Below, one piece after another: positions 16,430 to 23,991 of a stretch of 64,000 nucleotides of DNA. Positions within the stretch are counted from its first letter, which is position 1. Every line of letters starts with the position of its first letter. The DNA lies in assembly GCA_029961055.1 (NCBI GenBank), contig JASBVM010000002.1, positions 1-64,000 of the forward strand, read 5' to 3'. The stretch comes from Bacillota bacterium. GTDB taxonomy: Bacteria; Bacillota; Sulfobacillia; JAIMAT01. The position numbers were made by a program, and so were the translations under genes. Below the pieces are notes generated by a model. The model was given only the letters and a program-made list of their open reading frames with translations, had not been told where the DNA came from and did not search any database.

Positions 16430-17482
16430 ATGGGAGGGGCGAGGAGGCGTTTCCCCGAGAGCATGTCCCGCACCGCGCGAACGTCGGAGCTGGGCGACTT
16501 CGTGACGGCGCTGGCGGGCGCCCGGGACTTCGTCCAGATACTGGGCCTGGTCCAGGAGATGCTGCTGGCGCCGCTGGGTTACGATCCGGCGGACGTCCTG
16601 GCCGGCAACCTGGTCGGCGACGAGCTCCCCGACCTGACCCTCTTCGACCGGGACGGGGTCCCGGTGGCCATGGTCGCCATCGGCGAGGAAGGCCGCCTGG
16701 AACCGCCGCCCCCGCTCTATGAGCGCTACGTCCGGGCTCTCGGTTCGGTCCAGCTGATGCTGACGGTGGCACCCGGCGGGCTGACGGGCTGGGAGCTCCC
16801 TCCCGGCCGCTGGAGGTGGAGCGACATCCGCCCCTCTCTCCGCCTGGATCTCTCCGCCGAGGGGATCGACCGGAACCGGCTCCAGATGCTGCAGAACTGG
16901 ATCGCCCTCCTCGACCAGGGCAGGCTGACCCGGAACAACCGGCAGCGTGTCCGGCGCCGGAGCCGCGGCGAGAACGGCTCGATCGCGGCGCGCGGGAACG
17001 GCGGCGAGAGACCCGCGGGGGCGGGGAGGAGGGAGGAGCCGCAGCCGGTCCGCGTCTGGACCGCCGAGGCGCTCCTCGCCCTGCCGGACGATGCGGCCGA
17101 GGAGACGCTCGGCTTGGTCGACTCCTCCAGCCTCAGCCGCTTCCTGGCGGAGGCGGAGCGACAGGGCCGGGGGGAGCGGGCGGGGTGGCGGAGGCGGCTG
17201 GTGACCGACGACCGCTTCGAGTTCCTGACGCCGCTTCTGACGCCGCTGGCCGACCGGGTCGCGGAGGCGAAGGCGGGACCCGGGGCGCCGCGCCTGGCCT
17301 TTCATCACCTGCTGGCCTTCTGCCTGGCCTGGGGCGTGGCCGACGAGTCGCCCCGGGGCGCGGAGCTGGTGGTCGGAGACGAGGATGCGCACCGGCTCCT
17401 GAGCGAGATGGGCCAGCGGCTGGGGTCCGGGATCAAGGCGGAACCGCGGCCCTTCGCGGTCCGCCTCCAGAGGGCCGCCTGA
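16430..17482 (+). CDS. Unrecognised protein of 350 residues
   Basis: I do not recognise this protein. The first ATG at 16430 lacks a ribosome site; ATG 16463 gives 339 residues and has GAGGAGG 16 bases upstream, so the start is uncertain. An N-terminal alpha/beta region (about residues 20-165) contains DLTLFDRDGVPVAMVAIG and WELPPGRWRWSDIRPSLRLDLS, reminiscent of a nuclease-like or restriction-subunit N-domain, but this is only an impression. A basic linker (RNNRQRVRRRSRGENG) leads to a helical C-terminal half with no membrane segment or Cys pairs. It follows gltB by 69 bases and ends at a strong terminator, so it may be co-transcribed with gltB. Confidence 0.6.
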   Translation: MGGARRRFPESMSRTARTSELGDFVTALAGARDFVQILGLVQEMLLAPLGYDPADVLAGNLVGDELPDLTLFDRDGVPVAMVAIGEEGRLEPPPPLYERYVRALGSVQLMLTVAPGGLTGWELPPGRWRWSDIRPSLRLDLSAEGIDRNRLQMLQNWIALLDQGRLTRNNRQRVRRRSRGENGSIAARGNGGERPAGAGRREEPQPVRVWTAEALLALPDDAAEETLGLVDSSSLSRFLAEAERQGRGERAGWRRRLVTDDRFEFLTPLLTPLADRVAEAKAGPGAPRLAFHHLLAFCLAWGVADESPRGAELVVGDEDAHRLLSEMGQRLGSGIKAEPRPFAVRLQRAA

Positions 17483-17506
17483 CCGGAGCGGCAGAAGACG
17501 GGTACG

Positions 17507-17543
17507 GAAGGGGTGGGCGCCGGCAGGCGCCCGCCCCTTCTTT
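17507..17543 (+). terminator. Intrinsic terminator after the 16430-17482 gene
   Basis: GAAGGGGTGGGCGCC (17507-17521) pairs with GGCGCCCGCCCCTTC (17526-17540) over 15 bases with one G-U pair and a GGCA loop, followed by TTT. It ends the gltB transcript. It also lies just beyond the stop of the opposing Cys-rich gene. Confidence 0.75.
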
Positions 17544-17557
17544 GCGGCGGCCGCGGC

Positions 17558-18223
17558 TCAAGGCGTCGGGCTCCCTGCGGCGGGCGGGACGGCGGGCGCG
17601 GCAGCGGTGGTCGGCGGCAGCTGGGGCGGGTAGGGCGGCGGGCAGGGCACCGGCGGGGTGGGCGAGACCACGCACTCGGCGGGCATGCAGAAGCCGTAGG
17701 TCGGCACGAGCAGCTTGACCCGCGCGGTCGACTCGATCAGCAGGCAGTAGCTGACGCTGCAGAAGATCTGCGTGGCCGTGGCGGTGCAGGGGCCGCAGCC
17801 CGCCGAGGTCACCTCGCAGTCGATGGTGGTGCCGGTGGGGGCGTAGAGCGTCACCGTCTTGGCGGCGGTGAAGCTGTCGCTGAAGGTGCAGCGCGTGGTG
17901 CCGTCCGGGTTGACGAGGGTGAAGGTGAGCGGGACCGTCACGACCACGGAGACGTTGACGAAGCCGGGGCGGGTGGGGATCGGCGCGGGTGTGCCCAGCG
18001 TACAGGTGGGTGTGCCCGCCGCGCACGTGACCGTGGTCCCCGCGGGCACGGGGGGCAGGCACGTCACCGGGATGGTGAAGGTGGCGTCGCGGCTGTCGGT
18101 CTCGGAGCAGAAGTCGTAGACCTTGTCCACCAGGATGCAGTCCACTTCCGTCGGCGTGGGCACGCCGCCGGGATAGGGGCCGGGCGTCACTTGCTGCGCT
18201 TCCAGCGGTTGCCGGTCCGCCAT
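17558..18223 (-). CDS. Cys-rich beta-strand protein, candidate spore-surface or extracellular structural protein
   Basis: ATG 18223 has AAGGAGGT nine bases upstream, giving 221 residues with no signal peptide or membrane segment. The protein has 14 cysteines, many in short spacings (DCILVDKVYDFC, TTVTCAAGTPTC, GCGPC). It also alternates Thr/Val strands such as TFTIPVTCLPP and VNVSVVVTVPLTFTL, and ends in a Pro/Ala/Thr tail. The N-terminal pattern around VDKVYDFC recalls uncharacterised Cys-rich proteins of spore formers, some of which are coat, exosporium or appendage subunits. A disulfide-linked surface assembly is inferred from composition only. It is monocistronic, with the terminator of the opposing gene next to its stop. 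Confidence 0.65.
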   Translation of the reverse strand: MADRQPLEAQQVTPGPYPGGVPTPTEVDCILVDKVYDFCSETDSRDATFTIPVTCLPPVPAGTTVTCAAGTPTCTLGTPAPIPTRPGFVNVSVVVTVPLTFTLVNPDGTTRCTFSDSFTAAKTVTLYAPTGTTIDCEVTSAGCGPCTATATQIFCSVSYCLLIESTARVKLLVPTYGFCMPAECVVSPTPPVPCPPPYPPQLPPTTAAAPAVPPAAGSPTP

Positions 18224-18282
18224 GGGGCATAGACCTCCTTCGGGTTTTCTCGATCTCAACCTATGAAGCGGGTGGACAACGG

Positions 18283-19386
18283 GTGATCCGGGATCGACGG
18301 AGCGCTTCGCCCGGCTCGCCTCCGCGGGCGCCCGGCGGGGCGGGGAGCGCGGGGGCCGGCGCCCGCACCGGGACGGGGCCGGAACCGGAGGGCCGCGAAG
18401 AGGTGCTCTACCCGTCGGCGGAGGGCCTCCGCCGGCTCTCGCCGCCCGCGGGTGCGGATCGCCTGCGGGTGGTCGGGGGGGAGGCGCCCCTCTTGCTCCT
18501 TCGCATCCGCCCGGCGGGTGCCGGGCAGCCGGGCTGGTGGGCCGCCCGCCGGCCGGAGGGTCCCTGGCGGGCCTTCCCGGCCGAGCCTGGGCAGGCGGGG
18601 GGCCCCGGGTCCGGGGAGGGCGGAGCGGTCGCCGAAGCCGTCCCGGTGGCGCTCCGCACGGGTACCCGGCGGGAAGGCGCCTTCCTCCTCCTCCGCGCGG
18701 GCGGGCGCCTGGAACTCCTCCGCCCGCCCGCCTGGCAGGAGGTCGCCGCCTTCCAGCTCACGGGGATCGGGGCCGCAGGCGGGACGCTCCGCCTGGAGGC
18801 CGCTGCGCTGGGCGACGAGGTGCTCTTCCTCCTCCGGCCCCTCTCCCCCGCCGCGGTGGGAAGCCCCGCCGCCGCAGCAGGCCCCCCGCTGCTGGGCGCG
18901 CTGGCGGCAGACGGGCGCCTGCGCCTGCCCGTGCGCCGGCTCGAGGGCTGCGAGGCGGCGCGGACGAGCCTGGCCGCCTGCGGGGAGCGCGCCTATCTGG
19001 CCCTGGGCCGGCCGGGCGAGCCGATCACGCTCCGCTCCCGGACCGCCGGGGCCTGGCCTCGCGCGGCCTGGGGGGAGGGGGCGGCCCTCCCCGGCTCGGC
19101 GCGGCTCCCGGCAGGCCGCCTGCATGTGGTCCGCGGGCGTTCGCCGGGCGGGCGCGAGGAGCTGCTGGCCGTCTGGCGGACCGGCGCGGGGGTCGTGGCC
19201 TGGCGGTTCGACCCGGGCGCGGGCGGATGGGAGCTCCGACCCGTGGACGGACTCCTGGCCGGGCGCTGGTGCCCGGTGGCCCCGCCGCTGTCGGGGCACG
19301 CCGGCTGGGAGGGCGGGTGGCTGCCGGCGCAGCTGGTCGACCCCATCCAGGAGTTGCCGCTGGTGGCGCCGTCAGGGAGGGATTAG
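18283..19386 (+). CDS. Unrecognised protein of 367 residues
   Basis: The frame from GTG 18283 to TAG 19386 has protein-like composition (regular Trp, Leu and Val spacing), while the opposite frames are Arg/Pro-rich shadows. I do not recognise the product. It has repeated short blocks such as GEAPLLLLRIRPAGAGQPGWWAA, REGAFLLLRAGGRLELL, and ERAYLALGRPGEPITLRSRT with Trp near block ends, suggesting an all-beta, propeller-like fold. No signal peptide is evident and no ribosome site precedes the GTG, so the true start may be further in. It lies between a Cys-rich protein (divergent) and a secreted CAP protein. Confidence 0.5.
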   Translation: MIRDRRSASPGSPPRAPGGAGSAGAGARTGTGPEPEGREEVLYPSAEGLRRLSPPAGADRLRVVGGEAPLLLLRIRPAGAGQPGWWAARRPEGPWRAFPAEPGQAGGPGSGEGGAVAEAVPVALRTGTRREGAFLLLRAGGRLELLRPPAWQEVAAFQLTGIGAAGGTLRLEAAALGDEVLFLLRPLSPAAVGSPAAAAGPPLLGALAADGRLRLPVRRLEGCEAARTSLAACGERAYLALGRPGEPITLRSRTAGAWPRAAWGEGAALPGSARLPAGRLHVVRGRSPGGREELLAVWRTGAGVVAWRFDPGAGGWELRPVDGLLAGRWCPVAPPLSGHAGWEGGWLPAQLVDPIQELPLVAPSGRD

Positions 19387-19428
19387 GCTGCTCTCGAGGG
19401 CCCCACTCTTTTCCTGGGAGGTGATGCC

Positions 19429-20058
19429 ATGAAGGAGAAGGCGAGAAGGAGGCGGGCGGGGCGCGGCCGGCGGCGGCTCGCAACCTGGATGGGGGCGCTC
19501 TCCGCCCTCCTTCTGCTCGGACTCGGGTTCTCGCCCACGGCCCAGGCCTCGTGGTACCTGGACGCCCAGGGGCGACTCCCGGCACGACTTCCACTGACCA
19601 CGACCTGGCATCCTGCGGGGCCGGCCGCCCCCGGTCGCGCGGCACCCCAGCCGGCCAGGCCGGCCAGCGGCGCGTTGAGGACGGACGAGGCGCGGCTCCT
19701 GGAGCTGATCAACCAGGCGCGGGTGCAGGCGGGGGTCCGGCCGCTGGCGGTCGACGCTGCGCTGGAGAGGCTGGCGGAGCAGAAGGCCGACGAGATGGCG
19801 GCGCTCGGCTACTTCGACCACCGCTCCCCCACCCGCGGCACGCCTCTGGAGATGGAGCGGGCGGCCGGGATCCGCGCCGCCTGGATGGGCGCGGAGAACA
19901 TCGCCCGTGCCCGGGACGTGGAGTTTGCCATGGCCATGTTCATGGGCAGCGCGCCCCACCGGGCCAACCTGCTCGACCCGCGCTTCGACACCGCGGGTGT
20001 GGGCGTCGCCCCGACGGCGCGCGGGGTGGCGGTCTCGGTCCTCTTCCTGGGGCACTGA
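19429..20058 (+). CDS. Secreted CAP/SCP-domain protein (YkwD-like)
   Basis: ATG 19429 follows GGGAGGTGATGCC, giving 209 residues. A very basic N-terminus and hydrophobic core (WMGALSALLLLGLGF, then AQA-S) form a signal peptide. After a Pro-rich linker, residues about 83-209 are a CAP domain. Its motifs are LLELINQARVQAGVRPLAVD, LAEQKADEMAALGYFDHRSP, GAENIAR, and the C-terminal MGSAPHRANLLDPRFDTAGVGV with the typical HRxNLLDP-type signature. Bacterial CAP proteins such as YkwD are secreted and common in spore formers, with roles in spore or wall biology still poorly defined. A strong hairpin follows the gene. Confidence 0.88.
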   Translation: MKEKARRRRAGRGRRRLATWMGALSALLLLGLGFSPTAQASWYLDAQGRLPARLPLTTTWHPAGPAAPGRAAPQPARPASGALRTDEARLLELINQARVQAGVRPLAVDAALERLAEQKADEMAALGYFDHRSPTRGTPLEMERAAGIRAAWMGAENIARARDVEFAMAMFMGSAPHRANLLDPRFDTAGVGVAPTARGVAVSVLFLGH

Positions 20059-20074
20059 CCTCCGCGGGGCCGGA

Positions 20075-20110
20075 GCGGGAGCGAGGCGAGCCAAGTCGCC
20101 TCGCTCCCGC
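20075..20110 (+). terminator. Perfect 15-bp hairpin after the CAP gene
   Basis: GCGGGAGCGAGGCGA (20075-20089) pairs without mismatch to TCGCCTCGCTCCCGC (20096-20110) around a 6-base loop. No T run follows. It is the longest perfect stem in the window and probably ends or stabilises the CAP transcript. Confidence 0.5.
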
Positions 20111-20135
20111 ATAGGCTGGGCGCCGGGGTGGGCGA

Positions 20136-21005
20136 ATGCCCGCGCTTCGGGAACTGATTCTGCCCGACGGCGAGCGGCTCGCGCTGCCGCCGGAGCTGGT
20201 GGAGGCCGTGGTCCCCCTCCTGGAGGGCTGCGGCCTGGCCCTGGAGACGGTCGGCCCGGCGGCGACGCGCCTGGAGCGGTCGCTGGCCGGCCTGGCCGTC
20301 GCGCTCGAGGCGGAAGGCGACTGGTCGGCGCTCCTGGCCGCCGAGCTCGGCCAGCGGCTCGGCTCGCTGGGTGCCGCCTGCACGGTGGGCGAGCCGCCGC
20401 TGCAGCGCGACCTGCTCCTGGCCCTGGACGTCGCCCGGACCCGGGAGGCAGGGGTGGTGGAGGTGGTCTACGGTCCGCTTCCTCTGGGTTGGGCGCGGCG
20501 GGTCGCCTCGCGCATGGTGGTCCACCTCCGGGCGGCCGGCCTCACGGCACGGCGGCGATGGCGGCCCCGGAGCGGAGGCGCCAAGGTCGCCTTCCGCGTG
20601 GCCGGCACGGTGGCGGAGTCGCGCGGCCTCGATCTGGTCCGCGCCCTGCTTCGCGCGCTGGCGGACGAGACGTCGCGGCCGCGTTTCGACTGGCCGCGGC
20701 TCCGGGAGGGGCTGGCGCGCCTGGCCGGCGCCTGGCCGGCAGCCGAGCCGGCGGCCCCGCCGCTGGAGCCGGGCACCCCGGGGGCGGAGGCGCCGGAACC
20801 CCTGCCGGCGGGACCCCGGCCCGACCTTTCGCAGGCTCTCTACACGAACGTTGCTGTCGAAGCGGAGGAGAACGTTCCGGACAAGGAGAACCCTCCAGGC
20901 GCTCGCCGGGCGCGGGTGACGGTCGGGGTGCCGCGGGGCGACCGGCCTCCGGAGGAAGCGGGTCGCGAGCTCACGGTCGTCCGCTACCGCCGGCCCGGCG
21001 GCTGA
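20136..21005 (+). CDS. Unrecognised protein of 289 residues
   Basis: ATG 20136 has GGGGTGGG upstream, giving 289 residues. I cannot assign a family. Residues 1-190 are Leu/Ala/Arg-rich and probably alpha/beta (LILPDGERLALPPELVEAVVPLL, VVEVVYGPLPLGWARRVASRMVVHLRAAG). A Pro/Ala-rich linker follows, then a charged tail with VAVEAEENVPDKENP and RARVTVGVPRGD. There is no signal peptide, membrane segment or Cys cluster. It is 51 bases before the BMP lipoprotein gene in the same direction, which could place both on one transcript. Confidence 0.55.
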   Translation: MPALRELILPDGERLALPPELVEAVVPLLEGCGLALETVGPAATRLERSLAGLAVALEAEGDWSALLAAELGQRLGSLGAACTVGEPPLQRDLLLALDVARTREAGVVEVVYGPLPLGWARRVASRMVVHLRAAGLTARRRWRPRSGGAKVAFRVAGTVAESRGLDLVRALLRALADETSRPRFDWPRLREGLARLAGAWPAAEPAAPPLEPGTPGAEAPEPLPAGPRPDLSQALYTNVAVEAEENVPDKENPPGARRARVTVGVPRGDRPPEEAGRELTVVRYRRPGG

Positions 21006-21056
21006 GGGTGAGCCGGTGGCCGGCGTGACCGGTCCGGCGACGGAGGGGAGAAGCGG

Positions 21057-22166
21057 GTGGAGAGCAGGAAGGACGAGCCTCGTAGCGGCGGTCTCCCGCG
21101 CTCCAGGAGGTGGCGCGCGGGGGCGGTCGCGCTGGCGCTGGCCCTGTCCGTGGGACTGGCCGGGTGCGGGGGAGCCTCCTCGGGCGCGGGGACGTCCCAG
21201 GCGCCGGCGGGCGGCGCCAGCGGCGGCGCTCCCGGCGCGAAGCCCTTCAAGGTGGGCCTGGTCACCGACGTGGGCGGCATCAACGACCGGGGCTTCAACC
21301 AGCTGGCCTACGAGGGGCTCCAGCGCGCGCAGCGGGAGCTGGGCGTCCAGGGGCGGGTGATCCAGTCCAAGCAGCAGACCGACTACATCCCCAACCTCTC
21401 GGGTCTGGCGCAGCAGGGCTACAACCTGGTGATCGCGGTCGGCTTCCTGATGCAGGACCAGGTCCAGCAGGTGGCCAAAGAGTACCCCAACACCCACTTC
21501 GCCATCATCGACGTGGGCATCGAGGGGATCCCGAACCTGGCCTCCGCGGTCTTCAAGTACCAGGAGGCGGGCTACCTGGCCGGCGCCATGGCCGGCCTGA
21601 TCGAGAAGGAGCGCGCGCTCCCGGGCATCAAGGGGACGAACAAGATCGGTGTCGTGGGCGGCATGAGCATCCCGCCGGTCAACGCCTACATCGCCGGCTT
21701 CGAGGCCGGCGTCCGGAAGGTGGCGCCGGAGGTGCAGGTGATCCTCCGTTACGCCAACGCCTTCGACGATCCGGCCGCCGGCCGCGAGCTGGCGCTGGCC
21801 GAGGCGGCGCAGGGGGCCGAGATCATCCAGCAGGCGGCCGGCAACACCGGCACCGGCGTCATCGAGGGGGCGAAGCAGGCGGGTGTCTACGCCATCGGCG
21901 TCGACATGGACCAGAACTACCTGGCCCCCCGGACGGTCATCTTCAGCGCTCTGAAGAGGGTGGACAACGTCACCTTCGACCTGATCAAGGCCGCCAAGGA
22001 AGGCCGCCTGCAGGGCGGGATCAACGTCTTCGACCTGAAGTCGGGCGGCGTCGGCGTCACCCGGCCGATCCAGGGGGTGCCCGCCGGCATCGTCCAGCGC
22101 GTGGACGAGCTCCGCCAGCAGATCGTCGACGGCAAGATCGTCCCGCCCGACCGCCTGCCCAAGTAG
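21057..22166 (+). CDS. BMP-family substrate-binding lipoprotein (PnrA/Med-like)
   Basis: GTG 21057 has GGAGGGGAGAAGCGG upstream, giving 369 residues. The lipobox LAGC (Cys37) after a hydrophobic stretch marks a lipoprotein signal. A Gly/Ala/Ser linker precedes the BMP domain, with KVGLVTDVGGINDRGFNQLAY, VIAVGFLMQDQ, GYLAGAMAGLIE, KIGVVGGMSIPPVNAY and VYAIGVDMDQNYLAPRTV. BMP proteins (PnrA, BmpA) bind purine nucleosides for ABC importers. The Med branch is a regulator instead, but the lipobox favours transport. No permease or ATPase gene is adjacent, so any partner is elsewhere. A hairpin follows the gene. Confidence 0.92.
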   Translation: MESRKDEPRSGGLPRSRRWRAGAVALALALSVGLAGCGGASSGAGTSQAPAGGASGGAPGAKPFKVGLVTDVGGINDRGFNQLAYEGLQRAQRELGVQGRVIQSKQQTDYIPNLSGLAQQGYNLVIAVGFLMQDQVQQVAKEYPNTHFAIIDVGIEGIPNLASAVFKYQEAGYLAGAMAGLIEKERALPGIKGTNKIGVVGGMSIPPVNAYIAGFEAGVRKVAPEVQVILRYANAFDDPAAGRELALAEAAQGAEIIQQAAGNTGTGVIEGAKQAGVYAIGVDMDQNYLAPRTVIFSALKRVDNVTFDLIKAAKEGRLQGGINVFDLKSGGVGVTRPIQGVPAGIVQRVDELRQQIVDGKIVPPDRLPK

Positions 22167-22220
22167 GCAGCCGGGCAGGGGGAGGCGGAGGGCGGGCGAC
22201 TCCCCCGGGCCGGGGGAGGA

Positions 22221-22252
22221 GGCGGCGGGCGGCCGGACGGTCGCCCGCCGCC
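22221..22252 (+). terminator. GC-rich hairpin between the BMP lipoprotein and yerC genes
   Basis: GGCGGCGGGCG (22221-22231) pairs perfectly with CGCCCGCCGCC (22242-22252) around a 10-base loop. A second small stem, TCCCCC/GGGGGA, precedes it at 22201-22217. The run after it is CGCCCGCTT, so it is terminator-like without a proper T tract. Confidence 0.45.
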
Positions 22253-22275
22253 CGCCCGCTTGGGGAGGTGAGGGC

Positions 22276-22626
22276 GTGGCCTACCAGAGCCCGCTCCGGA
22301 GCCCGGAGCTGGACCGTCTCTTCGAGGCGGTCCTCAGCCTGCGCGACCAGGAAGAGTGCTACCGGTTCTTCGCCGACCTCTGCACGGTGGGGGAGCTGCG
22401 CGCCATGGGACAGCGCCTCCGGGTGGCGGAGCTCCTCGCCGACGGCCTCACCTACGAGGAGATCGAGCGGCGGACCGGCATGAGCCCGGCCACCATCGCC
22501 CGTGTCAACCGCTTCCTGCAGTACGGGAACGACGGCTACCGGCGGGTGATCGCGCGGCTGCGGGCGGGCCGGGTGCGCGACGGGGACGCGGACGACGGGC
22601 CGCGCGACGACCGGGGCGAAGGGTAG
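22276..22626 (+). CDS. TrpR-like repressor of the YerC/YecD family, probable histidine regulator (HisR-type)
   Basis: GTG 22276 follows GGGGAGGTGAGGGC, giving 116 residues. Residues about 10-90 match the YerC/YecD family: LDRLFEAVLSLRDQEECYRFFADLCTVGEL, then the TrpR-type helix-turn-helix LADGLTYEEIERRTGMSPAT, then VNRFLQYGNDGY. The C-terminus is acidic and Arg/Asp-rich. In Bacillota this family has been proposed to regulate histidine genes. Here it lies 114 bases before hisZ, and a 20-bp palindrome sits in the hisZ leader. TrpR-fold repressors normally need a small co-repressor; histidine is the natural guess. The regulatory assignment combines family knowledge with this context. Confidence 0.85.
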   Translation: MAYQSPLRSPELDRLFEAVLSLRDQEECYRFFADLCTVGELRAMGQRLRVAELLADGLTYEEIERRTGMSPATIARVNRFLQYGNDGYRRVIARLRAGRVRDGDADDGPRDDRGEG

Positions 22627-22656
22627 GAGGCGGCAGGAGGCGGGGCCGCAGCACGG

Positions 22657-22685
22657 TTGACAGGGAGACCGTGCGGCGGTAAAGT
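22657..22685 (+). promoter_or_regulatory. Sigma-A-like promoter of the his operon
   Basis: A consensus TTGACA (22657-22662), a 17-base spacer and TAAAGT (22680-22685). Transcription would begin near 22692, just ahead of the palindrome at 22701-22720. The spacer includes CACGGTTG and CCGTGC, a small imperfect dyad. Confidence 0.75.
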
Positions 22686-22700
22686 TCAGCTCAGGTTGGC

Positions 22701-22720
22701 TACTTTAGCATGATAAAGTA
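22701..22720. promoter_or_regulatory. Near-perfect 20-bp palindrome in the his leader, candidate YerC/HisR operator
   Basis: TACTTTAGCATGATAAAGTA matches its own reverse complement at 18 of 20 positions (one mismatched pair). It is an AT-rich island in very GC-rich DNA, about 10-30 bases downstream of the predicted start of transcription and 20 bases before hisZ. A repressor bound here would block elongation or promoter escape. The adjacent TrpR-like gene is the obvious candidate. Confidence 0.7.
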
Positions 22721-22740
22721 ATGAAGCAAGGGGCGCTGGG

Positions 22741-23991
22741 ATGAGCGATCCGAACGGGGTGGATGGAGGCGCCGCCTCCGGCCTCCTCCGACACCATGTC
22801 GAGCGGGTGGTCCTGGAGGTCCTGGCCCGCTGGGGTTACCGCGAGGTGGAGACGCCGCTGCTGGAGCCGGTGGACGGGCCCCTGGCGGCCACGGGGGCGG
22901 GAGGGGCGACGGCCGAGGCCGGCCACCTGGGGGAGGAGGAGAGCTGGTTCGGCGCCGTCCGCCTGATGGACGGAGGGGGGCGCCCGTGGCGCCTCCGCTA
23001 CGACGCGACCGTCGCGCTCCTGCGGCGGTCGACCGAGCTCTCGTCCACCGGCGCCGGTCTCCGTCTCGCCTACGCCACCACCGTCGTCCGGCGGGACGAG
23101 GAGGGCGAGCCGGTGGCGCTCGGCCAGGCGGGAGCCGAGTACCTGGCGGCGCCGAGCCCGCTGGGGGAGGCGGAGGTGATCGGGGCGGCGGTGGAGGTGC
23201 TGCGCGAGCTGGGGGTGGGCCCGGTCCGGGTGGCGCTGGGCGACCCGGCCTGGGTGGCGGAGCTGGAGCGGGCCGCAGGACTCCCGGAGACAGGGGGGGA
23301 GAGCGTCGCGGCGCTCCTGGCCGCGCTCCGCGGGGGTGACCAGGTCGGGGCCGCCCGCCTGGACCGGGCCGGCCTGGGGGCCTTGGGGGGCGGGCTGGCG
23401 GAGGTGGCCCGGCGCCTCCGGGCGAGGAGCGCGGGGGGCGAGGAGGAGGCACGCTTCCTGGCGCTGCTGGAGCACCTGGCGGGCATGGGTCTGGACGAGC
23501 AGCTGGAAGTGGACCCGCAGCTGGTGGGGCGCTGGCCGTATTACTCCGGGCCGGTCTTCGAGCTGAGCGCCCCGGGACAGGGCCGGCCGCTCGGCTACGG
23601 GGGGCGCTACCGCCTCGACCTCGCCCCGCTGGAGGGAGCCGGCTTCGCGCTGGACGTCGACCGCCTGCTCGCCCTCCTCGCCGAGGCCCGCTCCCGGGCC
23701 GCGGAGGCCCTCCCCGACGTCGTCGCCTTTCCCGCGGCGACGCCGCCCGGGCGCCTCTGGGGCCGCCTGGCGGCGCTCCGGCGCGCCGGCTACCGGGTCG
23801 CGCTGGCGCCCGACGAGGTGACCGCCTACCGCTGGGCCCGGGAGGCGGTGGAGGCCGGCGGCGGGCCTCGCCTCCTGCGCCTGGAGGCGGGGGGCGAGCG
23901 CTGGCTGGGTCGGCCTTCCGCCTCCACGCCCACGCCGGCGCCGGCGGACGCGACGGAGGAAGGGGCGGGCGCATGGTCGCCGCGGCACTGA
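22741..23991 (+). CDS. hisZ: ATP phosphoribosyltransferase regulatory subunit (class II aaRS-like)
   Basis: ATG 22741 has AAGGGG nine bases upstream, giving 416 residues. HisZ is a catalytically dead histidyl-tRNA synthetase relative that binds short HisG and makes it active and histidine-sensitive. Motif 1 region GYREVETPLLEPVDG, the motif 2 region RLRYDATVALLRRST, and the YYSGPVFELSAPGQGRPLGYGGRYRL segment are as in HisZ. The C-terminal third (FALDVDRLLALL onward) is an anticodon-like fold with a tail. It is the first gene of the operon, behind the palindrome. It overlaps hisG by 19 bases. Confidence 0.92.
   Translation: MSDPNGVDGGAASGLLRHHVERVVLEVLARWGYREVETPLLEPVDGPLAATGAGGATAEAGHLGEEESWFGAVRLMDGGGRPWRLRYDATVALLRRSTELSSTGAGLRLAYATTVVRRDEEGEPVALGQAGAEYLAAPSPLGEAEVIGAAVEVLRELGVGPVRVALGDPAWVAELERAAGLPETGGESVAALLAALRGGDQVGAARLDRAGLGALGGGLAEVARRLRARSAGGEEEARFLALLEHLAGMGLDEQLEVDPQLVGRWPYYSGPVFELSAPGQGRPLGYGGRYRLDLAPLEGAGFALDVDRLLALLAEARSRAAEALPDVVAFPAATPPGRLWGRLAALRRAGYRVALAPDEVTAYRWAREAVEAGGGPRLLRLEAGGERWLGRPSASTPTPAPADATEEGAGAWSPRH

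Noticed and set aside
11447-17392. Very long open frame (nearly 2000 codons) antisense to gltB and its neighbour
   Set aside because: It has no family motifs, is rich in Arg/Gly/Pro/His, and is explained by the high GC content, which removes stop codons from shadow frames. gltB motifs are unambiguous on the other strand.
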